Positions 1 to 8,907 of a stretch of DNA of 64,000 bases are shown here, piece after piece. The notes beneath the pieces were generated by a model. It was not told where the DNA came from, did not search any database, and worked only from the letters and a program-made list of their open reading frames with translations. Position 1 is the stretch's first letter, and the number at the start of each line of letters is the position of its first letter. The stretch lies in NCBI RefSeq assembly GCF_026343115.1, contig NZ_JAPEMC010000001.1:1550001-1614000 (forward strand). Reading direction: 5' to 3'. Source of the DNA: Streptomyces sp. NBC_00102 (GTDB lineage Bacteria; Actinomycetota; Actinomycetes; Streptomycetales; Streptomycetaceae). Position numbers and translations under genes: made by a program.

Positions 1-1746
1 GTACGGTACGAGGGCGCGGCCGGACCCACCTTGTCGGGCGTCGACCTGACCGTGCCCGAGGGCGAGTTGGTGCTGCTCGTCGGCCCGTCCGGGGTCGGCA
101 AGTCGACGCTGCTGGGCGCGGTGCCGGGGCTGGTGCCGCACTTCACCGGGGGAACGCTGAGCGGCCGGGTCACCGTCGACGGGCGGGACACGCGTACCCA
201 CAAGCCGCGTGAACTCGCCGATCTGGTGGGCACGGTGGGCCAGGACCCGTCCGCGCACTTCGTCACCGACACGGTGGAGGACGAACTCGCGTACGGCATG
301 GAGTCGTTGGGGCTCGCCCCGGACGTGATGCGCCGCCGTGTGGAGGAGACTCTCGACCTGCTGGGGCTCGCGGAGCTGCGGGAGAGGCCGATCGCCACGC
401 TCTCCGGCGGCCAGCGGCAGCGGGTCGCGATCGGTTCGGTGCTGACCCCGCACCCGAAGGTGCTGGTGCTCGACGAGCCGACCTCCGCCCTGGACCCCGC
501 GGCGGCCGAGGAGGTTCTCGCGGTGCTCCAGCGGCTCGTCCACGACCTGGGCACGACCGTGCTGATGGCCGAGCACCGGCTGGAGCGCGTGGTGCAGTAC
601 GCGGACCGGGTCGTGCTGCTGCCCGCGCCGGGCGCCGCCCCCGTGGTGGGCGCACCCGCGCAGATCATGGCCGTCTCGCCGGTCCGGCCGCCCGTCGCCG
701 AGCTGGGTCTGCTGGCCGGCTGGGACCCGCTGCCGCTGTCCGTACGCGACGCCCGGCGGCGGGCGGCGGGGCTGCGCGAGCGGCTGGCCGCCCGGACGCC
801 CGCCGGCCCGACGCCGCCGGACGTGCCTGCCGTACCTCCCGTACCTCCCGTGTCCGGCGCACTCACCACTGCTTCCGGAAGCCTCGCGCCGGCGCCCGCG
901 CCGCGCTCCGGGCTCTTCGGGCTCCGGCGTGCGCGCCGGTCCCGTACCACCGGCCCCGGGGCCACGTCCGCGGCCGGCCCCACCGGGTCCCTGGCGCGGA
1001 CCGAGGGCCTCGGGGTGCGGCGCGGCCGGGTGGAGGCGCTGCGTTCGGTGAGCCTGGACGTCCGGGCCGGGGAGACCGTGGCCCTGATGGGCCGCAACGG
1101 CGCCGGGAAGTCCACCCTGCTCGGGGCGCTCGTCGGCGTGGTCCCGCCCACCGCGGGCCGGGTCCGGGTGGGCGGCCTGGAGCCGTCCCGTACGGACCCG
1201 CGCACGATGGTGCGGCGGGTCGGGCTGGTGCCCCAGGAGCCCCGCGATCTGCTCTACGCGGAGACGGTCGCCGCCGAGTGCGCGGCGGCCGACGCCGACG
1301 CGGGCGCCCCGGCGGGCAGCTGCCGGGCCCTCGTCTCCCGTCTGCTGCCCGGGGTGGCGGACGCCACCCACCCCCGTGACCTCTCCGAGGGCCAGCGGCT
1401 GACGCTGGCCCTGGCGCTCGTCCTGACCGCCCGGCCGCCGCTGATCCTGCTGGACGAGCCGACCCGGGGGCTCGACTACGCGGCCAAGTCCCGGCTGGTC
1501 GGGGTGCTCCGCGAGCTGACGGGCGAGGGGCACGGCATCGTCCTGGCCACCCACGACGTGGAGCTGGCGGCGGAGCTCGCGGACCGGGTGGTGATCCTGG
1601 CCGGCGGGGAGGTCGTCGCGGACGGCCCGACCCGGCAGGTGGTCGTCTCCTCGCCCGCGTACGCCCCGCAGACCGCGAAGATCCTCGCCCCGCAGGAGTG
1701 GCTCACCGTGAACCAGGTCCGCACGGCCCTGGAGGCCGGGGCGTGA
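1..1746 (+). CDS. ECF-type ABC transporter, double ATP-binding protein (5' partial)
   Basis: The ATPase energises vitamin or metal uptake at the inner face of the membrane. There are two ABC domains in one chain. The first has Walker A GPSGVGKST, signature LSGGQRQR and Walker B VLDEPTSALD. The second, after a Pro/Ala-rich linker of about 120 residues, has GRNGAGKST, LSEGQR and LLDEPTRGLD. This duplicated layout is the EcfA1-EcfA2 fusion seen in actinobacteria. The frame is open back to base 1 (VRYEGAAGPTLSGVDL), so the TTG at 31 is internal and the true start is upstream. The S component follows with a 4-base overlap. The T component (CbiQ-like) is not in the window and may lie upstream. The substrate cannot be told. 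Confidence 0.9.
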   Translation, partial: VRYEGAAGPTLSGVDLTVPEGELVLLVGPSGVGKSTLLGAVPGLVPHFTGGTLSGRVTVDGRDTRTHKPRELADLVGTVGQDPSAHFVTDTVEDELAYGMESLGLAPDVMRRRVEETLDLLGLAELRERPIATLSGGQRQRVAIGSVLTPHPKVLVLDEPTSALDPAAAEEVLAVLQRLVHDLGTTVLMAEHRLERVVQYADRVVLLPAPGAAPVVGAPAQIMAVSPVRPPVAELGLLAGWDPLPLSVRDARRRAAGLRERLAARTPAGPTPPDVPAVPPVPPVSGALTTASGSLAPAPAPRSGLFGLRRARRSRTTGPGATSAAGPTGSLARTEGLGVRRGRVEALRSVSLDVRAGETVALMGRNGAGKSTLLGALVGVVPPTAGRVRVGGLEPSRTDPRTMVRRVGLVPQEPRDLLYAETVAAECAAADADAGAPAGSCRALVSRLLPGVADATHPRDLSEGQRLTLALALVLTARPPLILLDEPTRGLDYAAKSRLVGVLRELTGEGHGIVLATHDVELAAELADRVVILAGGEVVADGPTRQVVVSSPAYAPQTAKILAPQEWLTVNQVRTALEAGA

Positions 1747-2693
1747 GCGGCGACCGCGTGACCGCCGGCGCACCCGTGGCCGGCGGCGCGCCCCTGGCCG
1801 ACGAGCCCCACGCCCGGGCCGGCCGGCGGGTGCGCCCGGTCCGGCTGGGGCCGCGTTCGGTCGTGACGCTGGTGCTGGTGAGCGCGGTGGGGGTGGCGGC
1901 CTTCGGCTGGCCGCTGCTCGCCGGGCCCGCTTTCGGTACCGCGCACGCCCAGGACGCGCCCTGGCTCTTCGGCGCGCTGCTGCCGCTGCTGGTGGCGGTG
2001 GCCGTGGCGACCGTCGCGGACGCAGGGCTGGACGCGAAGGCCGTCGCGATGCTCGGGGTGCTCGCGGCCGTCGGTGCCGCGCTGCGCCCGCTGGGCGCGG
2101 GGACGGCCGGGCTGGAGCCCATGTTCTTCCTGATGGTGCTCAGCGGCCGGGTGCTGGGCCCCGGCTTCGGCTTCGTGCTCGGCGCGGTCACCATGTTCGC
2201 GTCGGCGCTGCTCACCGGCGGGGTCGGGCCGTGGATGCCGTTCCAGATGCTGTCGATGGCCTGGTTCACCATGGGCGCGGGGCTGCTGCCGGGGCCGGAT
2301 CGGCTGCGCGGCCGGGCGGAGACCGCCATGCTCGCGGCGTACGGCGCGCTGGCCTCGCTGCTCTACGGCACGGTCATGAACCTCTACGGCTGGACGATCG
2401 TGCCCGGCCTCGGCTCGGGCATCTCCTTCGTGGCGGGCGACCCGGTGCACGAGAACCTGGTCCGCTTCCTGGCGTACTGCCTGACCACCTCGCTCGGCTG
2501 GGACCTGGGCCGCGCGGCCCTGACCGTGGTGCTGACGCTCGCCGTGGGGCCGGTACTCCTGCGGGCGCTCCGTCGCGCGACGCGGCGCGCTTCCTTCGAG
2601 GCCCGGGTCACATTCGAGGGTCCCGACGGAGTGAGGACACCCACAGGCACTTGGTCCTCCCCCAAGCCGGATAGTAGCGGCGCCGAGGTCTGA
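1743..2693 (+). CDS. ECF transporter S component (substrate-binding membrane subunit)
   Basis: This is an integral membrane protein of 316 residues with about six hydrophobic segments between residues 40 and 285. It has the Gly/Ala-rich pattern and the buried F-G-F-V-L-G-A stretch typical of ECF S components, which bind the substrate and dock on the EcfT-EcfA module. The GTG at 1743 overlaps the TGA of the ATPase gene (GTGA), so the two are translationally coupled. The N-terminal 40 residues are a low-complexity cytoplasmic tail. Substrate unknown; cobalamin-precursor, thiamine-precursor or queuosine-type families are all possible. Confidence 0.82.
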   Translation: MSGDRVTAGAPVAGGAPLADEPHARAGRRVRPVRLGPRSVVTLVLVSAVGVAAFGWPLLAGPAFGTAHAQDAPWLFGALLPLLVAVAVATVADAGLDAKAVAMLGVLAAVGAALRPLGAGTAGLEPMFFLMVLSGRVLGPGFGFVLGAVTMFASALLTGGVGPWMPFQMLSMAWFTMGAGLLPGPDRLRGRAETAMLAAYGALASLLYGTVMNLYGWTIVPGLGSGISFVAGDPVHENLVRFLAYCLTTSLGWDLGRAALTVVLTLAVGPVLLRALRRATRRASFEARVTFEGPDGVRTPTGTWSSPKPDSSGAEV

Positions 2694-2960
2694 AGCGTCC
2701 GCCAACGACCCCTCCGACCTGCGCGAACTCCCGATTGTCCGGGTTCGGGACCTAGGGCCCGGAGTCCGAGTCGGGGTCGTACGGGGGGCCGGTGGGGGGT
2801 CATTGCCATCGCCGGACGGCGGGGCTAACCATGGTTCTCGTCGCCGAACACCTCGGTGGCCCGCTCGACCGTCATCCGGTCACCAGGGCCCAGGTGGGGA
2901 CGCCCGGATCGTTCACAGAGCCGGCCGCGACGCCACCTGCCCCCGACGTTAGGTTTCTAC

Positions 2961-3398
2961 GTGTCGTTCGCCAGTCGTTTCCTCGCCCAGCCCCGCATCG
3001 CAGGCCGCAAGACCGTCCTCGCCGGTGCCGCCGTACTCCTCGGTGGCAGTGGCCTGGCCCTCGGCGCCGGTACGGCGTCCGCGGCCACGCCCACCGCGAC
3101 GACCGCTGTCGCCGGTGCGCAGGCCACGGCGAAGCAGATGATCGGTGACAGCGCCCAGTTCCAGTGCTTCAGCAACATCGTGTCGCACGAGAGCGGCTGG
3201 AACCCGAGCGCCACCAACGCTTCCTCCGGCGCGTACGGCCTGGTCCAGGCCCTGCCCGCCTCCAAGATGTCGTCCGCCGGTTCGGACTGGAAGACCAACC
3301 CCGCCACGCAGATCAAGTGGGGTCTGGACTACATGAACAGCCGCTACGGCAGCCCGTGCGGCGCCTGGGACTTCTGGCAGGCCAACAGCTGGTACTGA
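2961..3398 (+). CDS. Secreted transglycosylase SLT-domain protein
   Basis: A 145-residue exported protein: a basic N-terminus, a hydrophobic core (TVLAGAAVLLGGSGLALG) and an Ala-X-Ala-like end near residue 42, then an SLT-type lysozyme fold. The likely catalytic glutamate is in SHESGWNP, followed by the S-G-A-Y-G-L-V-Q motif and the terminal WDFWQANSWY typical of actinobacterial small SLT proteins. It should cleave peptidoglycan glycan strands during growth or germination. I chose the GTG at 2961 because it places the signal peptide at the N-terminus; in-frame GTG at 2856 would add an unlikely 35-residue basic extension. The ribosome site is weak. About 265 non-coding bases precede it. Confidence 0.82.
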   Translation: MSFASRFLAQPRIAGRKTVLAGAAVLLGGSGLALGAGTASAATPTATTAVAGAQATAKQMIGDSAQFQCFSNIVSHESGWNPSATNASSGAYGLVQALPASKMSSAGSDWKTNPATQIKWGLDYMNSRYGSPCGAWDFWQANSWY

Positions 3399-3428
3399 GC
3401 CGGCCCGCCCAGCAGTTCCGCGTGACCG

Positions 3429-3470
3429 AGCCCGGGCCGGGACCTCTTCGCCGAGGTCCCGGCCCGGGCT
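3429..3470. terminator. Strong hairpin terminator between convergent genes
   Basis: Perfect 18-bp inverted repeat (3429-3446 and 3453-3470) around the loop TTCGCC. It lies between the stop of the SLT gene and the stop of the convergent MFS gene, so it can serve both. No long T-tract, as is usual in Streptomyces. Confidence 0.82.
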
Positions 3471-3498
3471 TCGTCGTGCCGTCCCGCGTTCGCGTGAC

Positions 3499-4725
3499 TC
3501 ATGGGGGCGTTCGGCGGGAGCCGCGGGAAGCGGCGAACCGGAGGACCGCGCAGGCCGCGACGGAGAGCAGGCCGCCGGCGAGGAAGGCGGCGCGCACGTC
3601 GGCGAGTCGGAGGGCGAGGCCCCCGATCGCGGCGCCCGCCGCGATACCGGCGTTGTAGGCACCCGAATTCGCCGCGAGTGCGAGGTCCGTGCGGCCCGGG
3701 GCGCAGTACAGCATCACGTTCTGGGTGGCCATGAACACCGGACCGAGCGCGCCGCCCATCAGCACCAGGAACACCACCGCCGCCACGGGATCGGTGCCCG
3801 CCGTGTACAGGCCGAGCATCCCCACGGCCTGCACGGCCATGGCGACGATCGGCGCCGCGTACGGGAAGCGGTCCAGCAGCAGCCCGGTGACGGTCACCCC
3901 GGCCAGACACGCCAAGCCGAGAGCCATGATCAGGACCCCGGCCGTGTCGGGGGAGAAGCCGCTCACGTCACCCAGGAACTTCACGACGTAGGTGAATCCG
4001 GCGAACGCCCCGGCGGCGGAGAGACCTCCGGACGTCAGCACGATCGCGAACCGGCGGGCGTCGGGACGGGGCCCGTACGCGGCGGGTTCCTCCTCCGGAC
4101 GCGAGGTCGGCAGCAGGACGGCGATCGTCACCAGGGAGACGAGGCCGGCGACGGCCGTCAGAGCGACCGGCACCTGCCAGCCGCTGTGCCGCCCCAGCCA
4201 CGCACCGCCGGGCACCCCGATCACGAGCGCGAGCGAACCGGCGACGGACAGTGCCCCGACCACGCGTCCCCGGACCGCGGTGGCGAAGAGGCCCACCGCG
4301 ACCGGCCCCATCACCGCCCAGAACAGCGCCTGGGCGAGCGCGGTCATCAGCCTCGCCCCGAGAAGCAGCCCGTAGGACGTGGCCAGCGCCGCGGCGGCGC
4401 TGGAGACGACCAGCGCCGCCAGCACTCCCGTGAGCACATGGCGCCGGGGCACCGCCCGCAGCCCGTGGGCGAGAGGCAGCGAGGCGAGGGCCACCGTCGC
4501 GCCGTATCCCGTGACGAGAAGGCCGACCGCCGACACCGGCACCCGGAGGCTCTCGGCGATGAGGTCGAGGATGCCCACGGGCAGGTTCTCGGCGGTGTTG
4601 AAGGTGAAGGCGGCCAGCATCAGGGCCGCGAGCACCGCCGCCCCGCGCCAGGGAGCGGGCCGCGGCCGCCCCGTACGGGCCCGGCCCTCCCGGGCCTGCC
4701 GCACCGACTCCGTCCCTGGGTCCAT
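3499..4725 (-). CDS. MFS transporter, drug/arabinose-efflux type
   Basis: A 12-segment major facilitator of about 408 residues. The first segment, AAVLAALMLAAFTFNTAEN, and the following NLPVGILDLIAESL and GLLVTGYGATVALASLPL resemble the Cmx/AraJ efflux group of DHA1 transporters. A proton-driven exporter of small hydrophobic compounds or sugars is the family-level expectation. The ATG at 4725 (MDPGTES) is used here; an in-frame GTG at 4755 would add ten residues and has an equally weak ribosome site. It is convergent with the SLT gene and shares its terminator. No adjacent regulator is visible. Confidence 0.82.
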   Translation of the reverse strand: MDPGTESVRQAREGRARTGRPRPAPWRGAAVLAALMLAAFTFNTAENLPVGILDLIAESLRVPVSAVGLLVTGYGATVALASLPLAHGLRAVPRRHVLTGVLAALVVSSAAAALATSYGLLLGARLMTALAQALFWAVMGPVAVGLFATAVRGRVVGALSVAGSLALVIGVPGGAWLGRHSGWQVPVALTAVAGLVSLVTIAVLLPTSRPEEEPAAYGPRPDARRFAIVLTSGGLSAAGAFAGFTYVVKFLGDVSGFSPDTAGVLIMALGLACLAGVTVTGLLLDRFPYAAPIVAMAVQAVGMLGLYTAGTDPVAAVVFLVLMGGALGPVFMATQNVMLYCAPGRTDLALAANSGAYNAGIAAGAAIGGLALRLADVRAAFLAGGLLSVAACAVLRFAASRGSRRTPP

Positions 4726-4812
4726 GGACGTACCCCATCGGGCCCGCCGCTCCACCGCAACCCCGTTTCCGGACGGTCCGCGAAGCCTGCGGGCCTCGGG
4801 GCCGTACGAACC

Positions 4813-6912
4813 TCACTCGCGGGCAGCGCCCGTACTCGCCACCGTGTCTCCCGCGCGGCCCGTCAGTGGCCTGGGCACGCGGGGCCCGCCGGCCGCCGGT
4901 GGTCCCTCGGCGCTCCCCTGGGCGCTCCCCGCGACGGGTGCGCCGTCGCGCTCCGGCTTCAGCAGCCGGCGCGGGCCCGCCAGGGCGTAGGTCAGCAGGA
5001 AGCCGAGCGAGACGACGAACGCGCCGCCCGCCGCGTCGAGGATCCAGTGGTTGCCGGTGCCCACGATGGCGCAGATCGTGAAGAACGGGTGGAGCAGCCC
5101 CAGCGGCTTCATCCAGACCTTCGGAGCCAGGATCAGGATCATCAGCCCGCACCAGAGCGACCAGCCGAAGTGCAGCGACGGCATGGCCGCGTACTGGTTG
5201 GTGACCGAGGTCAGCGTGCCGTAGTCGGGCTTGGAGAAGTCCTGGACGCCGTGCACGGTGTCGATGAACCCGAGGCCCGGCATGAGCCGGGGCGGGGCCA
5301 GCGGGAAGAGCCAGAAACCGACCAGGGCGAGGAGGGTCGCGAAGCCGATCGTGGAGCGAGCCCACCGGTAGTCGGCGGGGCGGCGCACGTAGAGCACGCC
5401 GAGGATGGTCAGCGGGATGATGAAGTGGAACGTGGAGTAGTAGTAGTCGAAGAAGTCCCGCATCCAGCCGATGCCGGCCACCTTGTGGTTGAACCAGTGC
5501 TCGACGTCGATGTGCAGCCACTTCTCCAGCGAGTGGACCTGCCGGCCGTGCTCCTCGGCGGTGGCGCGGCCCGCCGTCGCCGCGAGCCGGACCTTGGCGT
5601 ACGCCGAGTAGACGACCCGGATGAGCAGGAGTTCCAGCAGCAGGTTGGGGCGGGTCAGCACCCGGCGCCAGAACGGCAGCAGCGGTACCCGTCTCCAGCG
5701 CGCCGGCACCGGGCGCGCGTAGTCGGTGGGGACCGGCTTCAGCCAGTACGGCGAGGTGCGCGGCAGGAACGGCACGGCGCAGGCCGTGCCGAGCGCGACG
5801 AGCAGTACCACGTTGTCGCGCACGGGGTGGAGCGCCGCCATGTTGGGCAGCAGCATGGTGCCGGGCAGGGTGAGGACGAGCACCACCACGGCGGGCCAGA
5901 CGAGGCGGTCCGAGGCCCGCTTGCCGACCCGGCCCACCACCGCGAGCAGCATCCAGAGCAGCTGGTGCTGCCAGGTGGCCGGGGCGACGACGACGGCGAC
6001 ACAGCCGGTCACCGAGACGGCGAGGAGCAGCTGCCCGTCGCGGGCGTACATGGCGGCGCGGCGCAGTCCGAGCACGGCGACGGCGGCGGCGAGCACCAGC
6101 AGGACGGTGATCTCCAGCGGGCCTTCGAGGCCGAGGCGGAGCAGTGCGCCGTGCAGTGACTGGTTGGCGAGGCCGTCGGGGCGCTCGCCGAGGCCGGCTC
6201 CGGCGAGGTGGTGGATCCAGTACGTCCGGGAGTCGTGCGGCAGCGCGGCCCAGGCGACCGCGGTGAGCGCGGCGAAGGTGGCACCGCCGGTCAGCGCGGC
6301 GCGCCGGCGTCCGGTGAGCCAGAGGAGGACGGCGAAGAGCAGGACGGGCGGCTGGAGTGCTGCCGCGATCCCGACCAGGACACCCTGCGCCCGGTGGTCG
6401 CGGACCGCCAGCAGGCCGACGAGGACCAGCAGCACCGGCAGGATGCTGGTCTGCCCGAGGTGCAGGGCGTTGCGCACCGGCAGCGACACCATGAGCAGGG
6501 CGATGGCGGCCGGGGCGGCGAAGAGCGCGGTGCGGCGGCCGGTCGGTGAGGGCAGCGCGCGCGCCGCGACGACGCCGAGCACGACGACGAGCAGCAGGGA
6601 GACGGTGGTCCAGGCGATCCCGAGGGCCTGCTCCGCCGCCGAGTCGAGCGGTTTCAGGACGAGCCCCGCGAACGGTGTGCCGGTGAACCGGTCCGTGGCG
6701 TAGAGCGAGCCCTTGACGCGCAGGACGCCGTTCTCCCCGGTCCAGGTCTCCAGGTCGGTCAGCCGTTCACCCGGCGGCTGCCCGAGCACCGCCACCATCT
6801 GTCGCACGGCCAGTGCCGCGACGATCACCCAGAGCACGATCCGGGCCGTCCGGGCCCTCGTCTCCGCGTCCGTCGCCACACTCCCGCGCACGCCGTGTTC
6901 CGCATTCGCCAC
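4813..6912 (-). CDS. GT87 (DUF2029) / PAP2-phosphatase fusion membrane protein
   Basis: A two-domain membrane protein of about 699 residues. Residues 20-400 carry eight to nine hydrophobic segments and the polyprenol-phosphate-mannose-dependent glycosyltransferase-87 pattern. Residues 430-650 form a PAP2/inositolphosphotransferase-like domain with the conserved histidine motifs MPSLHFGW (near residue 577) and GTGNHWILDAAGG (near 612). A role in cell-envelope glycolipid or lipoglycan assembly is inferred. The GTG at 6912 (VANAEHG) has GGGAGGG 10 bases upstream; upstream in-frame starts at 6948 and 7014 lack one. It overlaps nothing and is transcribed away from the GNAT gene. Confidence 0.83.
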   Translation of the reverse strand: MANAEHGVRGSVATDAETRARTARIVLWVIVAALAVRQMVAVLGQPPGERLTDLETWTGENGVLRVKGSLYATDRFTGTPFAGLVLKPLDSAAEQALGIAWTTVSLLLVVVLGVVAARALPSPTGRRTALFAAPAAIALLMVSLPVRNALHLGQTSILPVLLVLVGLLAVRDHRAQGVLVGIAAALQPPVLLFAVLLWLTGRRRAALTGGATFAALTAVAWAALPHDSRTYWIHHLAGAGLGERPDGLANQSLHGALLRLGLEGPLEITVLLVLAAAVAVLGLRRAAMYARDGQLLLAVSVTGCVAVVVAPATWQHQLLWMLLAVVGRVGKRASDRLVWPAVVVLVLTLPGTMLLPNMAALHPVRDNVVLLVALGTACAVPFLPRTSPYWLKPVPTDYARPVPARWRRVPLLPFWRRVLTRPNLLLELLLIRVVYSAYAKVRLAATAGRATAEEHGRQVHSLEKWLHIDVEHWFNHKVAGIGWMRDFFDYYYSTFHFIIPLTILGVLYVRRPADYRWARSTIGFATLLALVGFWLFPLAPPRLMPGLGFIDTVHGVQDFSKPDYGTLTSVTNQYAAMPSLHFGWSLWCGLMILILAPKVWMKPLGLLHPFFTICAIVGTGNHWILDAAGGAFVVSLGFLLTYALAGPRRLLKPERDGAPVAGSAQGSAEGPPAAGGPRVPRPLTGRAGDTVASTGAARE

Positions 6913-7181
6913 GCTGCGCCGACCCTCCCACCGTTTCGCGCACATTCCCGTGGATACGGGTCGTGCCCCTGAAGCCTCGCATTGCCCTTGGAGGCAGACG
7001 CCATCAACCCCCACTTCGCCTGACCGTCACGCCGTTTTGCCCAAAAGATTGCCGTCTCCCGTCACATCCGCCCCTGATTGCCCAACGGCCCGAGGTGTCC
7101 CACCGTCACCGTCGGCCGCCCTCCCTTCGCCACCCGCGAAATTCACTTCCCCGCCTGCCCGCATGATGATCGGATCGGCCC

Positions 7182-7661
7182 ATGACCTGGACCCTGGCCC
7201 CCGAACGATTCGACGCCCCGGACGCCGCACGGCTGCTGCGGGACTACTACGGCGAGGTCGCCGGACGCTACTGGAAGCGGCCGGCGACCGAGGCGGAGAT
7301 CGACGAGGGGCTCACCGACGACGGCGTCGAGCGCCTCGCCCCGCCCTCCGGCCGGCTGGTGGTGGGCCGCTTCTCCGGAGAGGCCGCGAGCTGCGTCGGG
7401 GTCCGCCTCGACCCGGCGACGGCCACCGCCGAACTCACCCGCGTCTACGTACGCCCCGCCTTCCGGGGCACCGGGGGCGGCGGGCTGCTGATGGCTGCCG
7501 CCGAGGAGGTGGCCCGCGAGGCCGGGATGCGCGTGATCCGGCTCGACACCCGGAGCGACCTGGTGGAGGCCCGGGGCCTGTACGCGAAGCACGGCTTCCG
7601 CGAGGTCCCGGCGTTCAACGCGGGGCCGTACGCCGAGCACTGGTTCGCCAAGGAGCTGTGA
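7182..7661 (+). CDS. GNAT-family N-acetyltransferase
   Basis: A 159-residue single-domain GNAT. The acetyl-CoA pyrophosphate-binding motif appears as RPAFRGTGGGGLLMAAAEE (close to R-x-x-G-x-G/A), followed by an Arg/Asp-rich strand (VIRLDTRSDLVEARGLYAKHGF), the usual beta5-alpha4 region. It transfers an acetyl group from acetyl-CoA to an unknown amine. Divergent from the GT87-PAP2 gene, with about 270 bases between the two starts that hold no gene. The ribosome site is weak. Confidence 0.8.
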   Translation: MTWTLAPERFDAPDAARLLRDYYGEVAGRYWKRPATEAEIDEGLTDDGVERLAPPSGRLVVGRFSGEAASCVGVRLDPATATAELTRVYVRPAFRGTGGGGLLMAAAEEVAREAGMRVIRLDTRSDLVEARGLYAKHGFREVPAFNAGPYAEHWFAKEL

Positions 7662-7824
7662 GGTTCTCCCGAGCCCGCGGGGCGGGTTCGATTCACGTCA
7701 CCTCTGCCTCTGGACCCTTGTGGCGCGGCACCTGTGGTCCATCGACCGCCCGCGCGGGTGTTCGGCGCACTCCACCCGAGCGGCCCGGAGCATACGGTGC
7801 GGAAGTCGCACGCGGCGGCGTGGC

Positions 7825-8734
7825 TCAACAACCGCGCGAACAGTGCTCGGACTTCTCGTAGAGACGTCGGGCGAAGGTGCCCAGGGCAGTTCCGTAACTG
7901 AAGGTCTCGTCGCTGCTGATGTTCACCGCGACAACACTGCCGGCCCCGGCCTCGTCGAGGTCGACGACGTAGGGGCCTCCGCTCGACCCGACGCCCATGA
8001 CGCAGGGGATCCGCAGCAGGGCGCTGCCCCGGTATTCGCGCGTATTGCCACCTTCGCAGTGCAAGGCCCGGTTCGTGTACGGGTAACCGAAGAAGTGGGT
8101 ACGGGTACCCGAATCTGCCGTGAACGAGATCCCCTGGGCTCCGGTCACCTCGGAAATGCTCTGTCCGTCGTCGCCCGAGTTCATCTCCAGAACGGCGACG
8201 TCCAGGCCCTCGTCCTGCCATTCCTCGGCCATCCGCACTCGGCGCACCGTGAAGCCGCCGTAGGGGCTCTTGCCATCGTGGTAGCCAGGCACGAAGTAGA
8301 GCTTCTGGTCCCAGGTCGCCGACCGCGAGGACTCTCCGGCATCCGATGTCCTGACACAGTGCGCGGCGGTTATCACCGTGTTCGTACCGACCACGGTCGC
8401 CGTGCAGGCCCCCGGTCCGCCCTCGTCGCTCTGGGCGTACAGGCGACCGACAGTGCGGGCGATGACGCCGCCGTCCGTCCATTCAGGCTGCACGTGGCCA
8501 CCGATGGCGTCCTCCTGGGCCACGGCCGCGATGCCCGTGCCGGTCCAGTACGCCTCCACCCGACCGCGATCCTGTTTCGTGACCGCCGCGTCATGAACAA
8601 CGATGTCCGGACCGGCCGTCGACACGTCTCCACCCCCTGTGACCGCAGCCGACCGTTCCCAGTGCGATCAGCACGGCCGCGACCGCCCCGGCCCAAGCGC
8701 GCCTGTTCCCCGTACGCCTGCACAGCAGGTCCAT
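7825..8734 (-). pseudogene. Trypsin-like serine protease lipoprotein, apparent frameshift after the lipobox
   Basis: The open protease frame (7825-8625) has a complete chymotrypsin-fold triad: H89 in TAAHC, D142 in EGLDVAVLE and S215 in GSSGGP, plus paired cysteines. It has no signal of its own. One frame away, an ATG at 8734 opens MDLLCRRTGNRRAWAGAV followed by AAVLIALGTVGCG, a textbook lipoprotein signal with lipobox ending at Cys, then runs into nonsense and stops at 8591. The two frames join if one base is removed near the run of five G (plus-strand C at 8633-8637). The gene may be a frameshifted pseudogene, carry a sequencing error in a homopolymer, or be a phase-variable lipoprotein. 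Without the signal the protease would stay in the cytoplasm. Confidence 0.7.
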
Positions 8735-8907
8735 TGGTCTGTCCAAGCCAACCACGACAATCCCCCGCCCCCACCCCTGGTCCGCGCGACCCGGTGGCTG
8801 ACGGATCTTGCACCACCTGCCCGTCACCCAGCAAGGGCTTCACCAGCCCATCCACCTCATCCACCGTCGCCCCGCGGGCCGGCGCCCGACCGGGGCACCG
8901 CCCCGGG

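Noticed and set aside
2694..2960. Possible c-di-AMP (ydaO-type) riboswitch before the SLT gene
   Set aside because: Such switches precede many Streptomyces wall hydrolases, but I could not find the conserved core in order; only a short GCTAACC match.
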